From: Castanea sativa
Lineage: Eukaryota; Streptophyta; Magnoliopsida; Fagales; Fagaceae
Assembly (NCBI RefSeq): GCF_040712315.1
Contig: NC_134019.1
Coordinates: 36,241,873 to 36,305,872, forward strand
Direction of reading: 5' to 3'
Length of the DNA stretch: 64,000 bases
The notes beneath the pieces were generated by a model. The model ran no database searches. It worked only from the letters and a program-made list of their open reading frames with translations, and had not been told where the DNA came from. Below are positions 1-12,114 of the stretch, piece by piece. A program made the translations under genes and the position numbers. Each line of letters begins with the position of its first letter. Within the stretch, counting starts at the first letter, position 1.

Positions 1-157
1 TGTTGCCGTTGTGGTTATGGTTGAAGAAGTCAGACTCTGTTAGTTGTTTGGAATAAATTAGTACTAACATAGTAATATAGTAATACATAGTAGTAGTTTA
101 CATTTATGAAATCTGAGTCCAAAATTAATATTTTCACGGGGAACTGTTGTAACCTCC

Positions 158-1885
158 TTTTTTTTTTTTTTTTTGCCTGTACTAAAAAGACTCAACTTCG
201 TAAGACATCATGTGAAATGGCCAATTTCACACTACTCTTTGGAAATTTTTTTTTTGTGTGCATAAAACGGGAGATTTATTACATAAATAGATGTCTTACA
301 AACATAAATATTACAACAAAACTACAGAGTAACAAAACACAACAAAAACAGACTGAAGCAAACTAAACACCATCTGACCCAACCAAACCAAGAGAGAAAT
401 AGTTGAATGTAAACAAAACATTACTAGACCCTTATTATCCGCAATGACCCCGGGATGAAACAAAACCCATGGAGTCCCAATATAAACACTGCCACAAAAA
501 CGTGGGGCAAGTATCATACAACAATTCCTTTTCCATTTGGAAAGCACCCCGCTTTGCCAGTACGTCTGCACAACTATTTGCCTTTCTCCATATACACTCA
601 ACGCGCACCTCCCAATCCCTGCGGAGGAGCCACCTACAATCCAAAACCAAGTTAGAGAATTCCATAGGATAATCAGCATTAGTATTCAACCAATTGTACG
701 CAAAAAGAGAACCAATTTGTAGACAAACTCAATGATGGCCCATAGCCCAAGCACGAGCCAATGCTTCTCTAATATCTCAAAGTTCAGCCATAGTATTGTT
801 GGTGACTCCCAGATGCAATGAGAAGCCCCACAACCAATCTCCAGTGGCTGAGCGTGCCATGCCCCCCGCCCTAGAATTGCCAGGGTTACCAAGTGAGCTA
901 TCATATGTATTAGTAGTGACGTAAGGGGACGGTGCTGGACGCCACCTGATATATTTAATGGACAATGCAGCTGAATGTCCTACATGGACATTGCTAAGAA
1001 AGAAGAATTTTGTGGCATGCAAAATTGCGTTGTGTTTTAAAGTATGATATGGAATGAATGTACCTAAAAAAATTAAGGAATTTCTACCCAACAAAATTGC
1101 CCATAGGGTAAAAGCAAATATAATGTTCCATGGGACATATCCTAAAGGGGAATATAGTCCAGAATTATTTTTGCACCAAGCATATAATTCAAGTTGGAAA
1201 AATTATGAGGTAATCAATTGTCCTAGGAAGGAAGACCAAATAGCTCGTGCATAATGGCAATCGCGTAGAGCGTGAACAGGTGTTTCAAGCTCATTACAAC
1301 GGGGACACACTTGGTCACTCAAGTCAGTGTAAGGGATAATGATCAATTTGGTGGGAGTACGATGATGCGCACATTTCCACAAAAACATTTGAATTTTAGA
1401 TGGTATTTTAGCGTCCAAATCCAAGACCATGCTCTCAGTGTCTGCCCTGTAGCCTCGCTGGGTGTGGATAAAAGATGATGATAAGTGGACCGGACAGAGC
1501 AAACACTCGCATGATGATCCCAAACATGGTCATCCGTCAGTGAATTAGGAGAACCATGAATGGGCAATGGCTGAGCATAGATAAATTGGGTTATTGTTGA
1601 TGACAACATCATATTAAGAGGTGTAAGGTCCCATTGGAGCGCAACAGTAATCAAACTAGCTACCTTAATATCATACTCATGTGGAAGTAGGGGGCCGTGA
1701 ATAAGACCACAAATCGGTCTCGGCAGTAGCCAATGGTCTGTCCAAAAATTTATTTTATTGTCATTACAAATAATCCATTGTAGGCCACCCTGCAAGAGTG
1801 TTCTACCCCGCAATAAAGCCTTCCACGAGTGAGACCTAGTCTTAGAAGTAGTCTGTAAGAAATCAGTTATTCGACAACGCTTTTA
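158..1885 (-). pseudogene. LINE (non-LTR retrotransposon) 3' fragment: RT-linked zinc domain and RNase H, decayed
   Basis: Read on the minus strand from about 1885 downwards, broken reading frames show the C-terminal part of a plant L1-like ORF2. First comes the segment before the zinc-binding domain (1343-1813, with WIICNDNKINFWTDHWL). Next is a zf-RVT-type domain (1203-1523, with CPRCNELETPVHALRDC). Last is an RNase H domain (435-1094, with SSLGNPG, then NNTMAEL, then ADVLAKRG). The first RNase H aspartate motif, usually NTDGS, reads NTYDS, so a catalytic position is disturbed. Several frameshifts and stops separate the blocks. A T-tract at 159-176 on the plus strand could be the poly(A) tail of this minus-strand copy, which would put the 3' UTR at 177-430. 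The 5' part with the reverse transcriptase core is absent, as in ordinary 5'-truncated LINE insertions. No target duplication was identified. Confidence 0.85.
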
Positions 1886-2279
1886 GGATAGGAATTTGGC
1901 TAATAAGGAATGTGGGTTTCTCCATATGTAAAAATTTTTCTTTTACATATGGTTTGGGGTGGATGTAATCTCTTGTGGCATCAGCAAAATAATTCATAAT
2001 AAGTCAAGCAAGAGGAATTGTCAACAAAAAAAAAAAGATTTAAAAAAAATCAAGGAAGAAGATATACACAAGTTACCCTCTATTAAAATAATCCCACAAA
2101 GAAAATAAGTAACAATAAGTTTATCCACAACATTTTTATTTATTTATATAATTTGATACGTAGAGGAAGGGAGTTGGAATCTTGAATGTCTTCATTAAAA
2201 ACATCAAGAATTGACAATTAGTTGAACAACAAGACTTTTGGCTTTCTTCACACTTTTTAAAATAACATTAGGAATGATA

Positions 2280-2281
2280 AG

Positions 2282-2313
<32 letters not shown>

Positions 2314-2650
2314 ATAGGTAAAGATGAGAGAAAATCCAATTAGTTTTCAAATTAGAATTCAATTAAAGTCTAATTTTGTACCACGTGTCCCATCTAATTT
2401 AAGTTTTTAAATTTTTGTGTCAATAGAGTTAATTCAATGTAAAAATTGGATTTCCATTAGAGTTTAATTTTGCGACATGTGTCCCATCTAATCTTTTTTT
2501 TTTTTTCAATTTTTGTACCAAATGAGTTAATTTAGTGCAAAAAATGAGGAATCCAAAATAAGTAAACCGTAAAAAAAAAACATAATTTTGAATGATGTTA
2601 TATTTATGAGTCTTTTTTTCTTGTAGAATTAAAAACAATTCAAGTTTATA

Positions 2651-2731
<81 letters not shown>

Positions 2732-3083
2732 TAAAGCTGAGAGAAAATACAATTAAAGTTTAAATTGGAATTTAATTAAAGTCTAATTTTGTGCCACGTG
2801 TCCCATCTAATAAAAAAAAATTTTTTGAACCAAATTAGTTAGTTCAATGTTAAAATTTGATTTCAATTAGAGTTTAATTTTACAGCACATGTTCCATCTA
2901 ATCAAGATTTTAAAATTTTTTGTACCAAATGAGTTAATTTAGAGTAGAAAACAATGAGTCCAATATAAATAAAATCATATGTCTAACACTATATATAAAA
3001 TTAGAGGAAGAGAGAGTTTCAATAATTTTATATTTATGAGCCTTTTTTCTTATAACTACAAACAATTCATTTGGCACAAAAAT

Positions 3084-3128
<45 letters not shown>

Positions 3129-3509
3129 GTAAAGTTTAGAGAAAATCCAATTAGATTCTACAATTGAAGTCCAAATTTATGCCATGTGTCCTAAATTATT
3201 TATTTTTAGAGAGTTTTATTTCTTAATTTTAGAATTAAATGTGGAACCATATCATAAATATTCATTCAAGTGAGTTGTTGTATACAAAAACCAAAGAGTC
3301 TAGAATCAATGAACATAAAAATATTTAAAAAATGGACAATTTACATTTTCTACCTACTAACATTTTTACAAGACTTTTTAAAGAGTTAAAAAAATACATA
3401 AAAATGATTATTTATAATATTCAAATTATATATGTAAGATTATTATACTATGCATCTTAATGTGTATTTTTTAAGTATATCTATGCATATGCATGGAGAT
3501 ACAAACTAG
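2280..3509 (+). repeat. AT-rich Helitron-like repeat cluster ending in hairpin + CTAG
   Basis: Three related blocks each begin after a (TA)n tract, at about 2314, 2729 and 3123, with a GTAAAG.TGAGAGAAAAT-like start. They share internal phrases such as CCACGTGTCCCATCTAAT. The last block ends with a 12-bp palindrome (3483-3494), then 11 nt, then CTAG followed by T at 3506-3510. A short hairpin just before CTRR, with insertion next to T, is the known 3' signature of Helitrons. Further copies with the same 3' end occur at 31516-31545 and 45027-45054. No Rep/helicase coding sequence is present, so this is a non-autonomous copy or a tandem of partial copies. The 5' TC end is not resolved. Confidence 0.55.
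2655..2728. repeat. Compound (CT)n-(TA)n microsatellite
   Basis: An uninterrupted CT run to about 2698 is followed directly by a TA run to 2728. The same CT-then-TA arrangement recurs at 34190-34283 in front of another copy of the Helitron-like repeat, so the microsatellite may have spread as part of that repeat. Confidence 0.95.
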
Positions 3510-3510
3510 T

Positions 3511-4080
3511 TGGTGACTAATATCAATACTCAATAGTGGTCTTATGCAAAAGCGATTACCTACCAATTTATCATTTTCAACTTTCTTTTACCTACATTTC
3601 ACACACGCCTAATAACATTCAAGGTGTTAGCTAGGAAATTTCAACTACCCACTTCATAGATCACATGATGCTTGGAAATCATTATTCCAATCCCTTAGTA
3701 TTTATAGCAACCATTTAATATATGATTGTTTTACCTAAAATGAAATGAATATAGATAAAAGATCTGTTAATCATCTTTTCCATGCATTGCGCACAAAAAT
3801 TGAATGTAAGTAATTTATAACGCATTGTTGATCAAAGGTTATCGTTATTATCTTTATAAATATCAAGAAATTATTTAGGTATTTTACGAATATGGTAATA
3901 TAGTATTTCCTTCTCACATTAATAATAGATTTCACTAATTAAAAATTCATCGTATTGTATATCATGAATGTATAATTAAAAAAAGAAAAAGAAAAAAAGC
4001 ATCAAGTCACAACACTCTAAAAATACCTAATAAATTTCCTAAAATATCACCCTCTCCAAAGTGAGAGTCCAATGCATGTT
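3511..4080. other. Intergenic, no feature recognised
   Basis: AT-rich sequence without a coding-like frame, a tRNA-like fold or a clear repeat junction. I see nothing specific in it. Confidence 0.6.
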
Positions 4081-4087
4081 CCACTTT

Positions 4088-4298
4088 AAAAGCTTAACTG
4101 GTAAAGTTTCTGATGGTTGAATAAAAAATTTGGAATTTAACGCCGTCTACACTAAAAACTTATTAGTGTACTAATTTAATTATAAAGAGTCATTATCGGA
4201 AGCAGACGTCATAAGTTAAAACTCTCTTAAAAAAAATAAAGAGTTATTATCAGAAGTAGACACCATAAGTTAAAACTCTTTAAAAAAAAAAAAGAAAA
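4088..4298 (+). mobile_element. tRNA-derived SINE with A-rich end and duplicated 3' part
   Basis: The head contains a tRNA-like A-box region (AGCTTAACTGGTAAAG at 4091-4106) and a weakened B-box-like segment (TTTGGAATTTAACGCC). A body ending in AAAACTCT plus a run of A follows. The last part, starting AAAGAGTCATTATC (about 4186) and ending ACTCT-A(n), is repeated once more from about 4239 to 4298, giving two A-rich tails. This layout is typical of plant tRNA-derived SINEs. No protein is encoded. Target duplications were not clear, so the exact ends are approximate. Confidence 0.6.
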
Positions 4299-4939
4299 AA
4301 GTCTACTATGGAAGAATTGAAGTGCAGAGTATATTTGATATTAAACCAAATGGTGTTGGCCAAGTCGCGGCAACTAGGAGAGCAGGTCAGATTTTGCTAG
4401 GTTCGACACGCTTATTGCATGGCTATGCTGGCTTTTGGACCCTTACATTACGCTTAAAACTTCAGAGATATAATGTCAACCAGAAGGTCCAGAACCGGTC
4501 ACTACGTTATAAGAAGGTCCAGAACCTGTCAAAGATTCGAAGTCAACCTTTTGTAGCATCTTGGCAGACGGGTATACCCATTCAACTAGCTGGGCTTAAT
4601 CGACCAACCCATGACATAATAAAATTGACTAAAATGCTTCTTCTTCTTCTTTTTTTTTTTTTTTTAATCTTTGGTAATCATAGCGTTGATAATGAGTTAA
4701 TCCTTAAGAACAATATTTGATTTGTGTAACCCATTGCACATATAAGGAATAAAAATATGCTTTTGCAACATGTTCATCAAAACCTATATGCCTAGCTAGC
4801 ACTACTCTAATTATTTTATTTATCAGGAAGACACTAAGAGGCCTAATGTCTCACAATGCTATGTAATGCTAAATAGTGTTCTTAAAGTCCTAGACATTGG
4901 GTGTAAAAAAAAAAATGTCTTACCATTGAAGTCACTAAG

Positions 4940-5163
4940 AGAGGGTTTGGATACACGTCTGCGTCTGCGTCTAAACCTTTCCGCGTTTTTTTTTTTTTTT
5001 TTTAAAGACCAGCGCTTAGTGCAGTGTTCATGTGACATGAACAGTGCATTAAGGCATATGAACAGTAAAAAAAAGAGTAAATATTAATTTTTTACACATT
5101 TAAAAATTATTTTGCTACAGTGTTTTCAGTTTTTAGTAATAAATTCTATCCAAACAGACCCTA
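4940..5163. mobile_element. MITE-like element, family with GGTTTGGATA / TATCCAAAC ends
   Basis: The left end GAGGGTTTGGATAC and the right end TATCCAAACAGACCCT are imperfect inverted repeats around an AT-rich core. The core carries GAACAGTGCATTA and a GCTACAGTGTTTT motif. Related sequences with the same ends and core motifs lie at 45340-45531, 46993-47184 and 47291-47492. No transposase is encoded. The superfamily is not certain because target duplications are not clean. Confidence 0.6.
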
Positions 5164-5234
5164 ATAATATTTAAAATGATTTATAATTACAACGCATGAA
5201 GAAAAGAAACAGTAAAACATAATAGTTAAAGATG

Positions 5235-5312
5235 TCAGTTGTTGGGAATCGAACTTGGGTAGCCTGGTTAGAAGACTGCTATATTAACCGCTGGACTTAT
5301 AGCGGTAATGGA
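5235..5312 (-). pseudogene. Degenerate tRNA-like sequence related to tRNA-Glu
   Basis: Aligned to the good tRNA-Glu at 5380-5451, this segment keeps GTCCAGCGGTTA in the D arm (A box) and GTTCGATTCCC in the T arm (B box). It has three mismatches in the anticodon stem and poor pairing in the acceptor stem. The triplet at the anticodon position reads TCT rather than TTC. It sits about 70 bp from the intact gene on the same strand, which suggests an old tandem copy that has decayed. A tRNA-related SINE head is a less likely alternative. Confidence 0.55.
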
Positions 5313-5373
5313 GCAGAAGTTTCGGGGAATTAAGTAATAATAGTTTGAAATGAAGATCAAATAATGAAAAAGT

Positions 5374-5378
5374 AAAAA
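5374..5378 (-). terminator. RNA polymerase III T-tract terminator of tRNA-Glu
   Basis: On the minus strand a run of five T begins one base after the tRNA 3' end, as expected for Pol III termination. Confidence 0.7.
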
Positions 5379-5379
5379 C

Positions 5380-5451
5380 TTCCATTGCCGGGAATCGAAC
5401 CCGGGTCGCCTGGGTGAAAGCCAGGTATCCTAACCGCTGGACGACAATGGA
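5380..5451 (-). tRNA. tRNA-Glu (anticodon TTC)
   Basis: This is a 72-nt nuclear tRNA gene that reads glutamate codons in cytosolic translation. On the minus strand the acceptor stem pairs TCCATTG with CAATGGA. The D arm is GTCC-AGCGGTTA-GGAT. The anticodon stem pairs CCTGG with CCAGG around the loop CTTTCAC (anticodon TTC). The T arm carries GGTTCGATTCC, which doubles as the B box. The discriminator is A, CCA is not encoded, and there is no intron, all normal for plants. A T-tract terminator follows at once. All stems pair without mismatch, so the gene is probably functional. Confidence 0.95.
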
Positions 5452-5547
5452 ATTTTTGTTTGAATGTACCCCCCAAAAGAATATATAGTTGTTATACTAA
5501 TGCATTGACATATCTTAAATTTCTGAATTTATTCTCAGACCACTAAG

Positions 5548-5676
5548 AGCCATTTGATACATGTATTTAAATGTATATTTTTAGTTTTTAAATAACATTC
5601 CATGCATTTTCACTCACATGTAATTCCAAAAAATACAAACAACGTTATTAGAACAATATTACTAAACGGCCCCTAA
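5548..5676. mobile_element. MITE-like element, family ending in AAACGGCCCCTAA
   Basis: The right end ACTAAACGGCCCCTAA and the left CTAAGAGCCATTTGATAC are imperfect inverted ends around an AT-rich core. Related copies are recognisable at 18255-18447 (inside GH17 intron 2), about 20268-20399 and 54308-54443. All share a core with AATAACATT / TTCACTCACATGT-like phrases. They are non-coding. Confidence 0.5.
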
Positions 5677-6219
5677 AAGTCCTTGGAAAATGAAACAAAT
5701 CTTTTTGTGGATTAATTCCCCTTGAATTCATTCAACTCGGTTCCCAAATAGCCAAAGTGAATAGGAAGTGATCAAATTAAAGCCAAATCCTCCACAGAAA
5801 CCCAAAGGAAAGGAGTGAGTTTGTGTATCTACTGTCAAGGAAATGCTTCCTTTTCTAATATTAAACCTTTTTTTTTCATCTAGAAAAAAAAAAAACATGA
5901 TGCCATTTAAGTAAGTAGATTGATTTTGTTTTATCCTATTGGACCATAAACAATATCACCATACATTTTAAAAAAGCCAATATCACCTAAGAATATGATA
6001 CAATATACTTTATTTATTAAAAAAATTATACAATATTTTTAATGTACAATAATAGTATATCTCTCACTTAAATAATGTGTTCTATCACGAATTGAATTTT
6101 ATGTGAGAGGAATATCATTATTGTAGCCATGGAGAACTGTTTAACTATTTGTATTATCTATAGCCCTTCATTGAATTTAAATGGAAAATGATAAAATAAA
6201 ATAAGCATATGTTGTTTAT

Positions 6220-6264
<45 letters not shown>

Positions 6265-6312
6265 ATTGTGGTTATTTTTAAATGTGCTCGTGCATATGCA
6301 CGGGATTACATA
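6220..6312 (+). repeat. (CA)n(TA)n microsatellite followed by a Helitron-like hairpin
   Basis: A CA run grading into a TA run (about 6222-6261) is followed by the palindrome CGTGCATATGCACG at 6289-6302 and then GGATTACATACTACT. The layout resembles the Helitron 3' hairpin seen elsewhere in the window, but the terminal CTAGT has drifted to CTACT. The rest of 5677-7245 is AT-rich with nothing else recognised. Confidence 0.4.
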
Positions 6313-7248
6313 CTACTATTTTATAATTTATAAAGAACAATCACAATAAAACACATGAATATGTAATTAAGTTAGTCCAATGAGATAGTTAATAAATTTA
6401 TGAATGGACTTCAATAATCAAGTGGATTGTGTTTCTTTCTCAAAAATAAAAAAAGCGAATTGTGTTTGACCTAATAATTTGATAGCATGAACGATTTAAT
6501 GAAAATGAAAACTATGCAATACCACGTGTCCATGGAGTTGGCACAACCCATGGTTAAAAATGATATATACTTGATAAAATTATTAGATATTACCATAGTA
6601 CAGCAATGTGCTACTACTTACTCCTCAATCCAAACCAATAAATATATATCTTGCATCAAGTGACTTATATTTTATTAGCATGGAGTATCGTGTCAACTAT
6701 ATTTCAAGAATATTTAATAATTACTTAGTCAACTTAAAAGACTACTTTTTGTTAAGTATGTAAGAGAATTAAACTAAAATTTTGCTAACCAAAAATAAAA
6801 AATAAAAAAGACGACATGCATCAGGCTAGTTAGTAGTTAGTACAAAGTTGGTCAAAAACACCTATTTTTAACTTCTTTAATTCTTTCTCTTCCATTGTTA
6901 GTTTCTTTCTCTCATACTCAACCTAATAAATATAGATTCGACTGATTTTTGGTCCATCATGGCCACTATCTTTGACGAATTTGGCAATGGTAGAAGTGGA
7001 TTAGGATCCGATGCAATGCCTAGTGCAATTCACCCCTTCTACTGTCACAAAAATATCTTAATATTTCACTTTTTATCTTTTTTTAATACTTTTTATTTAA
7101 TGGTTGAGATTGAAATTTGCTAATTTTAACTCTCAATTTCAGCCATTGAAAGCAATTGTATTTACGTGCAATAAGTGAAAAAGAAATAGTATTTTAATAG
7201 AATGGATAAAAATAAACAAATAGTTAGATGCGAGGTGTATTTAAGGAG

Positions 7249-7566
7249 TCTTTTGGCTGAATATTGCAAAAAGAGTGAGTTTTTTTTGTGATATGGAAAC
7301 TATTAGAAGTTATTTGAAAAAATGAGGAAAGAAGCAAATTTCGGCAACGATGTTGCCGAAGTTCTAACAAAAAAGGAAAAGAGAGGAGAGAGAAATGATG
7401 TGATGGCTGGAGTGAGAAAAATTTGAAACCAAATTGCCGAAAATGGGAGAGAAAAAAAAATTATGGTAACCAAGTTTCCGAAATTGTAAGGTAGGAGAGA
7501 GAAATATTTAATAGGAATTTTGGTATGCCAAAAAAACAAATTGTGGCACCAAAAATTGGAGGAGTC
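7249..7566 (+). repeat. Left terminal inverted repeat of the MULE
   Basis: It contains one perfect GGCAAC-GAT-GTTGCC palindrome (7343-7357) and decayed units such as GGTAACCAAGTTTCC and GGTATGCC, spaced by purine-rich spacers. It pairs with the right arm at 12115-12752. A 89-codon frame here is only the repeat read through and is not a gene. Confidence 0.75.
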
Positions 7567-8428
7567 AATCACCTCTTCTTTCTAATTCTTATTATCCAAA
7601 ATACTTAAAATATATTCTTTATTCATTCCCAATAAAACCTAACCTATTGATATCACACATAGAATCTATGTCATTGATTCTTTTTTTTTCTTCTCCTCGC
7701 TATAAAAGGTAGCATGCACCATCACTTTTTGCATTGCATCTCCTCACAAAAGTTACATTTTTCATATTGTTTCACTTACCTTCGATTGTTCATTGCTTTA
7801 TTACTCTTCTCCTTTACTCCAGTGTGCACAACTAAAGATTGTAAGTTTTGGGTTAATGTGAGTTTTTTTGCTTTGCTTTATTAACTTACAATTCTAGAAA
7901 TTAACAGATTTATTATTATTGTATAAATATATGCTTTGTAAATATGAGAAGTTAATACATTGTAAAATATATGTATTGTTGTTGTTGTTATTTAAGTTTT
8001 AGATTAATTAATTTTTTATGGTTAGGACTACAAGCATTTTTAGTTATATTTGAAATTTACCATAATAAATTGTAATAGTCACCATATATGAATTTGATTA
8101 TTTTGTAGTTGATAACATATAATCAGCCTATGACTTAGGTGCTTCTCAAAAAAAAAAAAAAAAATTGTGCTTTTAGGCTAGGAATACTATATTTTCACTT
8201 ATTGCAGAATATTGCATTGTATAGCAAATCTCAAGTATCTTGTTGATATCATTATAAATACTATATCTTGAACTCTTTTAAGGGTCAAACTGATTCACAT
8301 AAACTTTTCAGTATTGTTGTTATTTTGTATTTATTTATTATTATAAACCTGCCATTTTTGACAACTACAAGTTCTCTGCCTCATATTTACCTCATGACGA
8401 TGATTAGCCTTATATGTAGAGTTAGGGT

Positions 8429-10427
8429 TTATTGGTGTTCTGACTTTAAACAGAACATCTTCATGATTGAACACAATAACTGAATGCTTTGGTGCCTTTT
8501 TTCCCATTTATTGAATTTATTTTTTGCATAGGCTGTAATGAGTTCACCGGTTGTAACCTCTACGCGTGCCTTAGTATACCGATTAGCAAAGTAGGCAATA
8601 CAATGGTAGTATGTAAGTTCAACTAACGCAATTATGGGCAGATTTCTAGCACTCTTTAGAATACCGTTGAAGCTTTCAGACAAGTTTGTGATCATTGCCC
8701 CATAACGATGTCCACCATCGTGTGCTAATGTCCACTTCTGCACTGGTATGTACCTTAAATACTTATCACCATCTGCATTTAATTGAGTAATTCTATCCTT
8801 GGTTATTTGATACTTTTGTAGCTAATTCTCCATGCTTGCCCACATTATCATAGACTTCAAGTTTTTATTCTTGATTTGTTGATTGAAATTGCTAGCCACA
8901 TGGCGAAGGCAAAAATGATGATACCAAAGTGTCGATTGACATATAGTCCATATCGTTGAAATTATACCAAGGTGACGATCATATACGACACATAACTCAT
9001 CCCGATTAGTGACATTATTCTTAATACAACGCAAAAACCAACTCCAACTGTCATTAGTTTCCTCCTCCACAATGGCAAAGACAAGTGGAAAAAGTCTATT
9101 GTCACCATCCCATGTTGATGCAATCAGTAACTTACAATATCGCACAAAAGCCCAGAACACTCTGTCAAATATCGTACAGCTTGGCACAATAGCGGGTAAT
9201 GTTCTCCAAATAACCTTGTTGCCCAAGTCTGAATCAGTCAAAGTTTTCAACTATTTTGGCAATAATTGGTAAGATTTGTCCCAATCACCAAACACTCTAC
9301 CAATTGCCTTTTATTTCACCTCCCACACCTTCAAATAAGAAGGCCGATATTGGTACTTATTGTAAAGAGTCTGTTGAAGTGAAGAAATTTTAATGGTTGG
9401 ATCATTTTTGACAATATCCCTCAACTCTTTCTCAATAATATGAATGTCTAATTGCTCGTGATCTTGTGTGAGCATGGACTCTGTACATGTGTGTGGACCA
9501 TTGTATTTCCTAACCTCAAAGAACCCATGTGTATCCCTGAAGCATGCTCAAAGACGCCAAGAACAATGTTTGCAACAAACAGACCAACATGCTGGATCTG
9601 ACTCTTTTACACTAAATGTTTGGTTCTTTTGAAGTGATCTTGTTTAACAATAGCTTGTAGTTCATCCTTATCAGCAAAAAGCAAGCCCATATAAAACTCT
9701 TGGGTAGGGTCCCAAGTACTTTGAATGAGCTTTTCAAATGGTAGGGTTGGATCAATTATATTACCCCACGTGAAAAGCTTAGTGATGAAGGTTGATGGAA
9801 TGCCATTGTTGGACTGCTTTCATGATTAGGTTCATTGGGAAGCTCCTGTTCATCTCCAACATCATCAAGGACCTCGTCATTATCAATTTGGTCATCATTA
9901 TCCATGGCCCGCATCTTATCTGATAATATATGGACCGCATTTTGAGTAGTAGTAGCTATGTGGTGCGTATCATTGGGATCATTAGCAGCTCTCTAAGTTG
10001 CAGTTTGGTCATACTGAGATTCAAACTCAAAACAAGTAGCTTTTGGTGTGACATGCTTAGTTGGGTTATCATAATTAACATTACTGGTGTTCATTGGCCG
10101 ATAAGAAATATGTTGTTCCTTAGTTGCAACATGGATATATAGAACATGATAGTCAGCACCACCAATGTTGATTAGGGAATGAGCCGCATCTTCAAAATAA
10201 TGACTAGTATAAGTGGCATATGGATCATGAAAGTGTCCGCCATGTGAATAACTAAATGATGCACTTAATCCTTCGTTGGCATATCGAATGGGAAAAACAT
10301 CTCGATGGCTTCTTATGGGCTCTACATTCACATACAACTTTGCACCTACAAATCCATATTGATAGCCTAACATATCGAATATTGCATTGACAATATCATT
10401 TTTTACCACAACTTGCTGGTAAGTCAC
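8429..10427 (-). pseudogene. MuDR-type transposase, broken
   Basis: The product would bind the element's inverted repeats and cut and join DNA in the nucleus. On the minus strand the segments read in the order expected of a MULE transposase. An N-terminal region lies at 9993-10427. A DNA-binding segment follows at about 9260-9510 (RKYNGPHTC, then YLKVWEVK, then FGDWDKSYQLLP). The DDE-type domain is at 8822-9250 (FPLVFAIVEEE, NDSWSWFL, CLRHVASNF). A C-terminal part lies at 8429-8743 (HDGGHRYG, NLSESFNGILK). Stops interrupt it at several places, some in Gln, Trp or Arg positions. Between FVRYCK and LLIASTWDGDN about 20 residues are missing compared with the family, including the segment that normally carries the first catalytic aspartate (DGTHL-like). 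This copy cannot be active as it stands. Confidence 0.85.
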
Positions 10428-12114
10428 AGGATGTGGATGACATTAAAAAGAAATCTATACCAAATAGTAAGTTTTGAATATTTTCTATTTACATGAAGCG
10501 TGGATGCTACCCCATCACATAGATCTTCAAATGTAACACCCTAGCTTAATGGAAGCATAGAAGGAGGTGACTCTTCATAATAAACCCCATTTTCGCTATG
10601 TTTAATTATTCAACCGGAATGAATGAGAAAAATGAACAACATTTCTGCCATTTACACTAAAACATAACGATAGTATTAATATATTAACACTACACAACTA
10701 TTAAAATGCAATACTAGAAGGTAATCCATTAAAAATATTCAATGTTTAAATAGCTAGAGTTAAGAGAATTTTATTAAAGATAATTGGTTCACTGATAATT
10801 TATTATTGTCCATTATAGTAGTTAAAATTATTTTTTATTTCCCTTTTCTTAAGTAACTTAGCATAACATTAACATTTAGAAGGATCTGTTATGGTTAAGT
10901 TAATTATTTTATGTAGCTCTTCATTTTGTTTTTTCTAAAACAAGACAGATTATATAATGTTCTCATGCATCCATACGATAATAGATAAATATTTCTAATA
11001 TCGTACAATTTTCGTTATTATTGTTATACTTAAAACTTAGATTTTTGATTTATGAGCGTATACTAACCTTTTTTTTGGGGGGGGGGGGGAGTTTCTTATA
11101 GCATACATGTTTATTATAGGCTAACAAAGTAAGTATCTCTTTAAAGAAAATTTATGTCAATTTTGAAATATATTTTTGCTATATGAAATTTTAGGCAAGA
11201 ATTCATGGACAAATAATTTAAAACATATCATACGAATCAGTTCATATTGCAAAACACATAATACAAAAACAAGATTTTCATGAACAAATAATTTAATAAA
11301 AACAAGATTTTCATGCTTAGCTATGCCCCTAAAATATATCAACATGAATATTGTAAACTGAAAAGTAACTACTTAAGAGATGTAACTCACCTTGTAAGAG
11401 ATAAAGAATGGATAAATATTTGCAAGTGTTGTTCCTTATAGTTGTTTGTAGAATGTATGGCACGCATGAATTAAAAATGGTTGATAAAATTATGAGGGGA
11501 ACAAGAGTGGAGAAGAAGGTTGATAGAATTTTTAGGGGGGAAAAAAGTAGAAAATAAGAACCGTGGAAACTTCAGTAACATTAGTGCTGTTTAAATAGGA
11601 TGCAAGTTTCATATAAGTGAAATCCTTTGATTTTAAACTGTATAACTAGATACGCCAGTTGATCAAATACAACACAACATAGACCAAGATGAGACACTCT
11701 GATACAAAAAAATTACTTAGCTATAAACATATATTCACTGCAAAAATCTCTGTTTTTTTATTTTTATTTTTATTTTATACAGTGTGCACATCAATCGTCT
11801 TTTTCTTCCATAATTTTCTCTCCGTGGAGCATGCATGGATAGGAATCTAGCACAAAATAAGAATCTATGTATTTTTTTTTTGTTGAGAATAAGAATCAAT
11901 GTACTTGAATCTATTATTATTTGTTTCATAGGGAAAATCGTTCAAATAATACTTTTACAATACAAAATGAAAGAACATGACATACACACAAACCAAACTA
12001 CTTCGGTAAAAAAAAACCACTGACATACGGAAAGAATAAGAATATGTGTACTTTTTAGAATAAGAATCCAAAATATTTTTTTTTTATCCAGACAATTCTC
12101 TATCTTTCTCTCTC

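Noticed and set aside
2429..2752. 107-codon minus-strand frame rich in Ile-Tyr and Arg-Glu
   Set aside because: It is the CT/TA microsatellite read through. Alternating dipeptides are an artefact.
4322..4720. 132-codon plus-strand frame
   Set aside because: No conserved motif, ends in a poly-T-encoded Leu/Phe run, and lies in repeat-rich DNA next to a SINE tail.
7100..7260. A 9-bp target duplication for the MULE
   Set aside because: Several candidate 9-mers on either side were compared and none matched the other flank.
7303..7572. 89-codon minus-strand frame
   Set aside because: Lies wholly in the MULE left inverted repeat.
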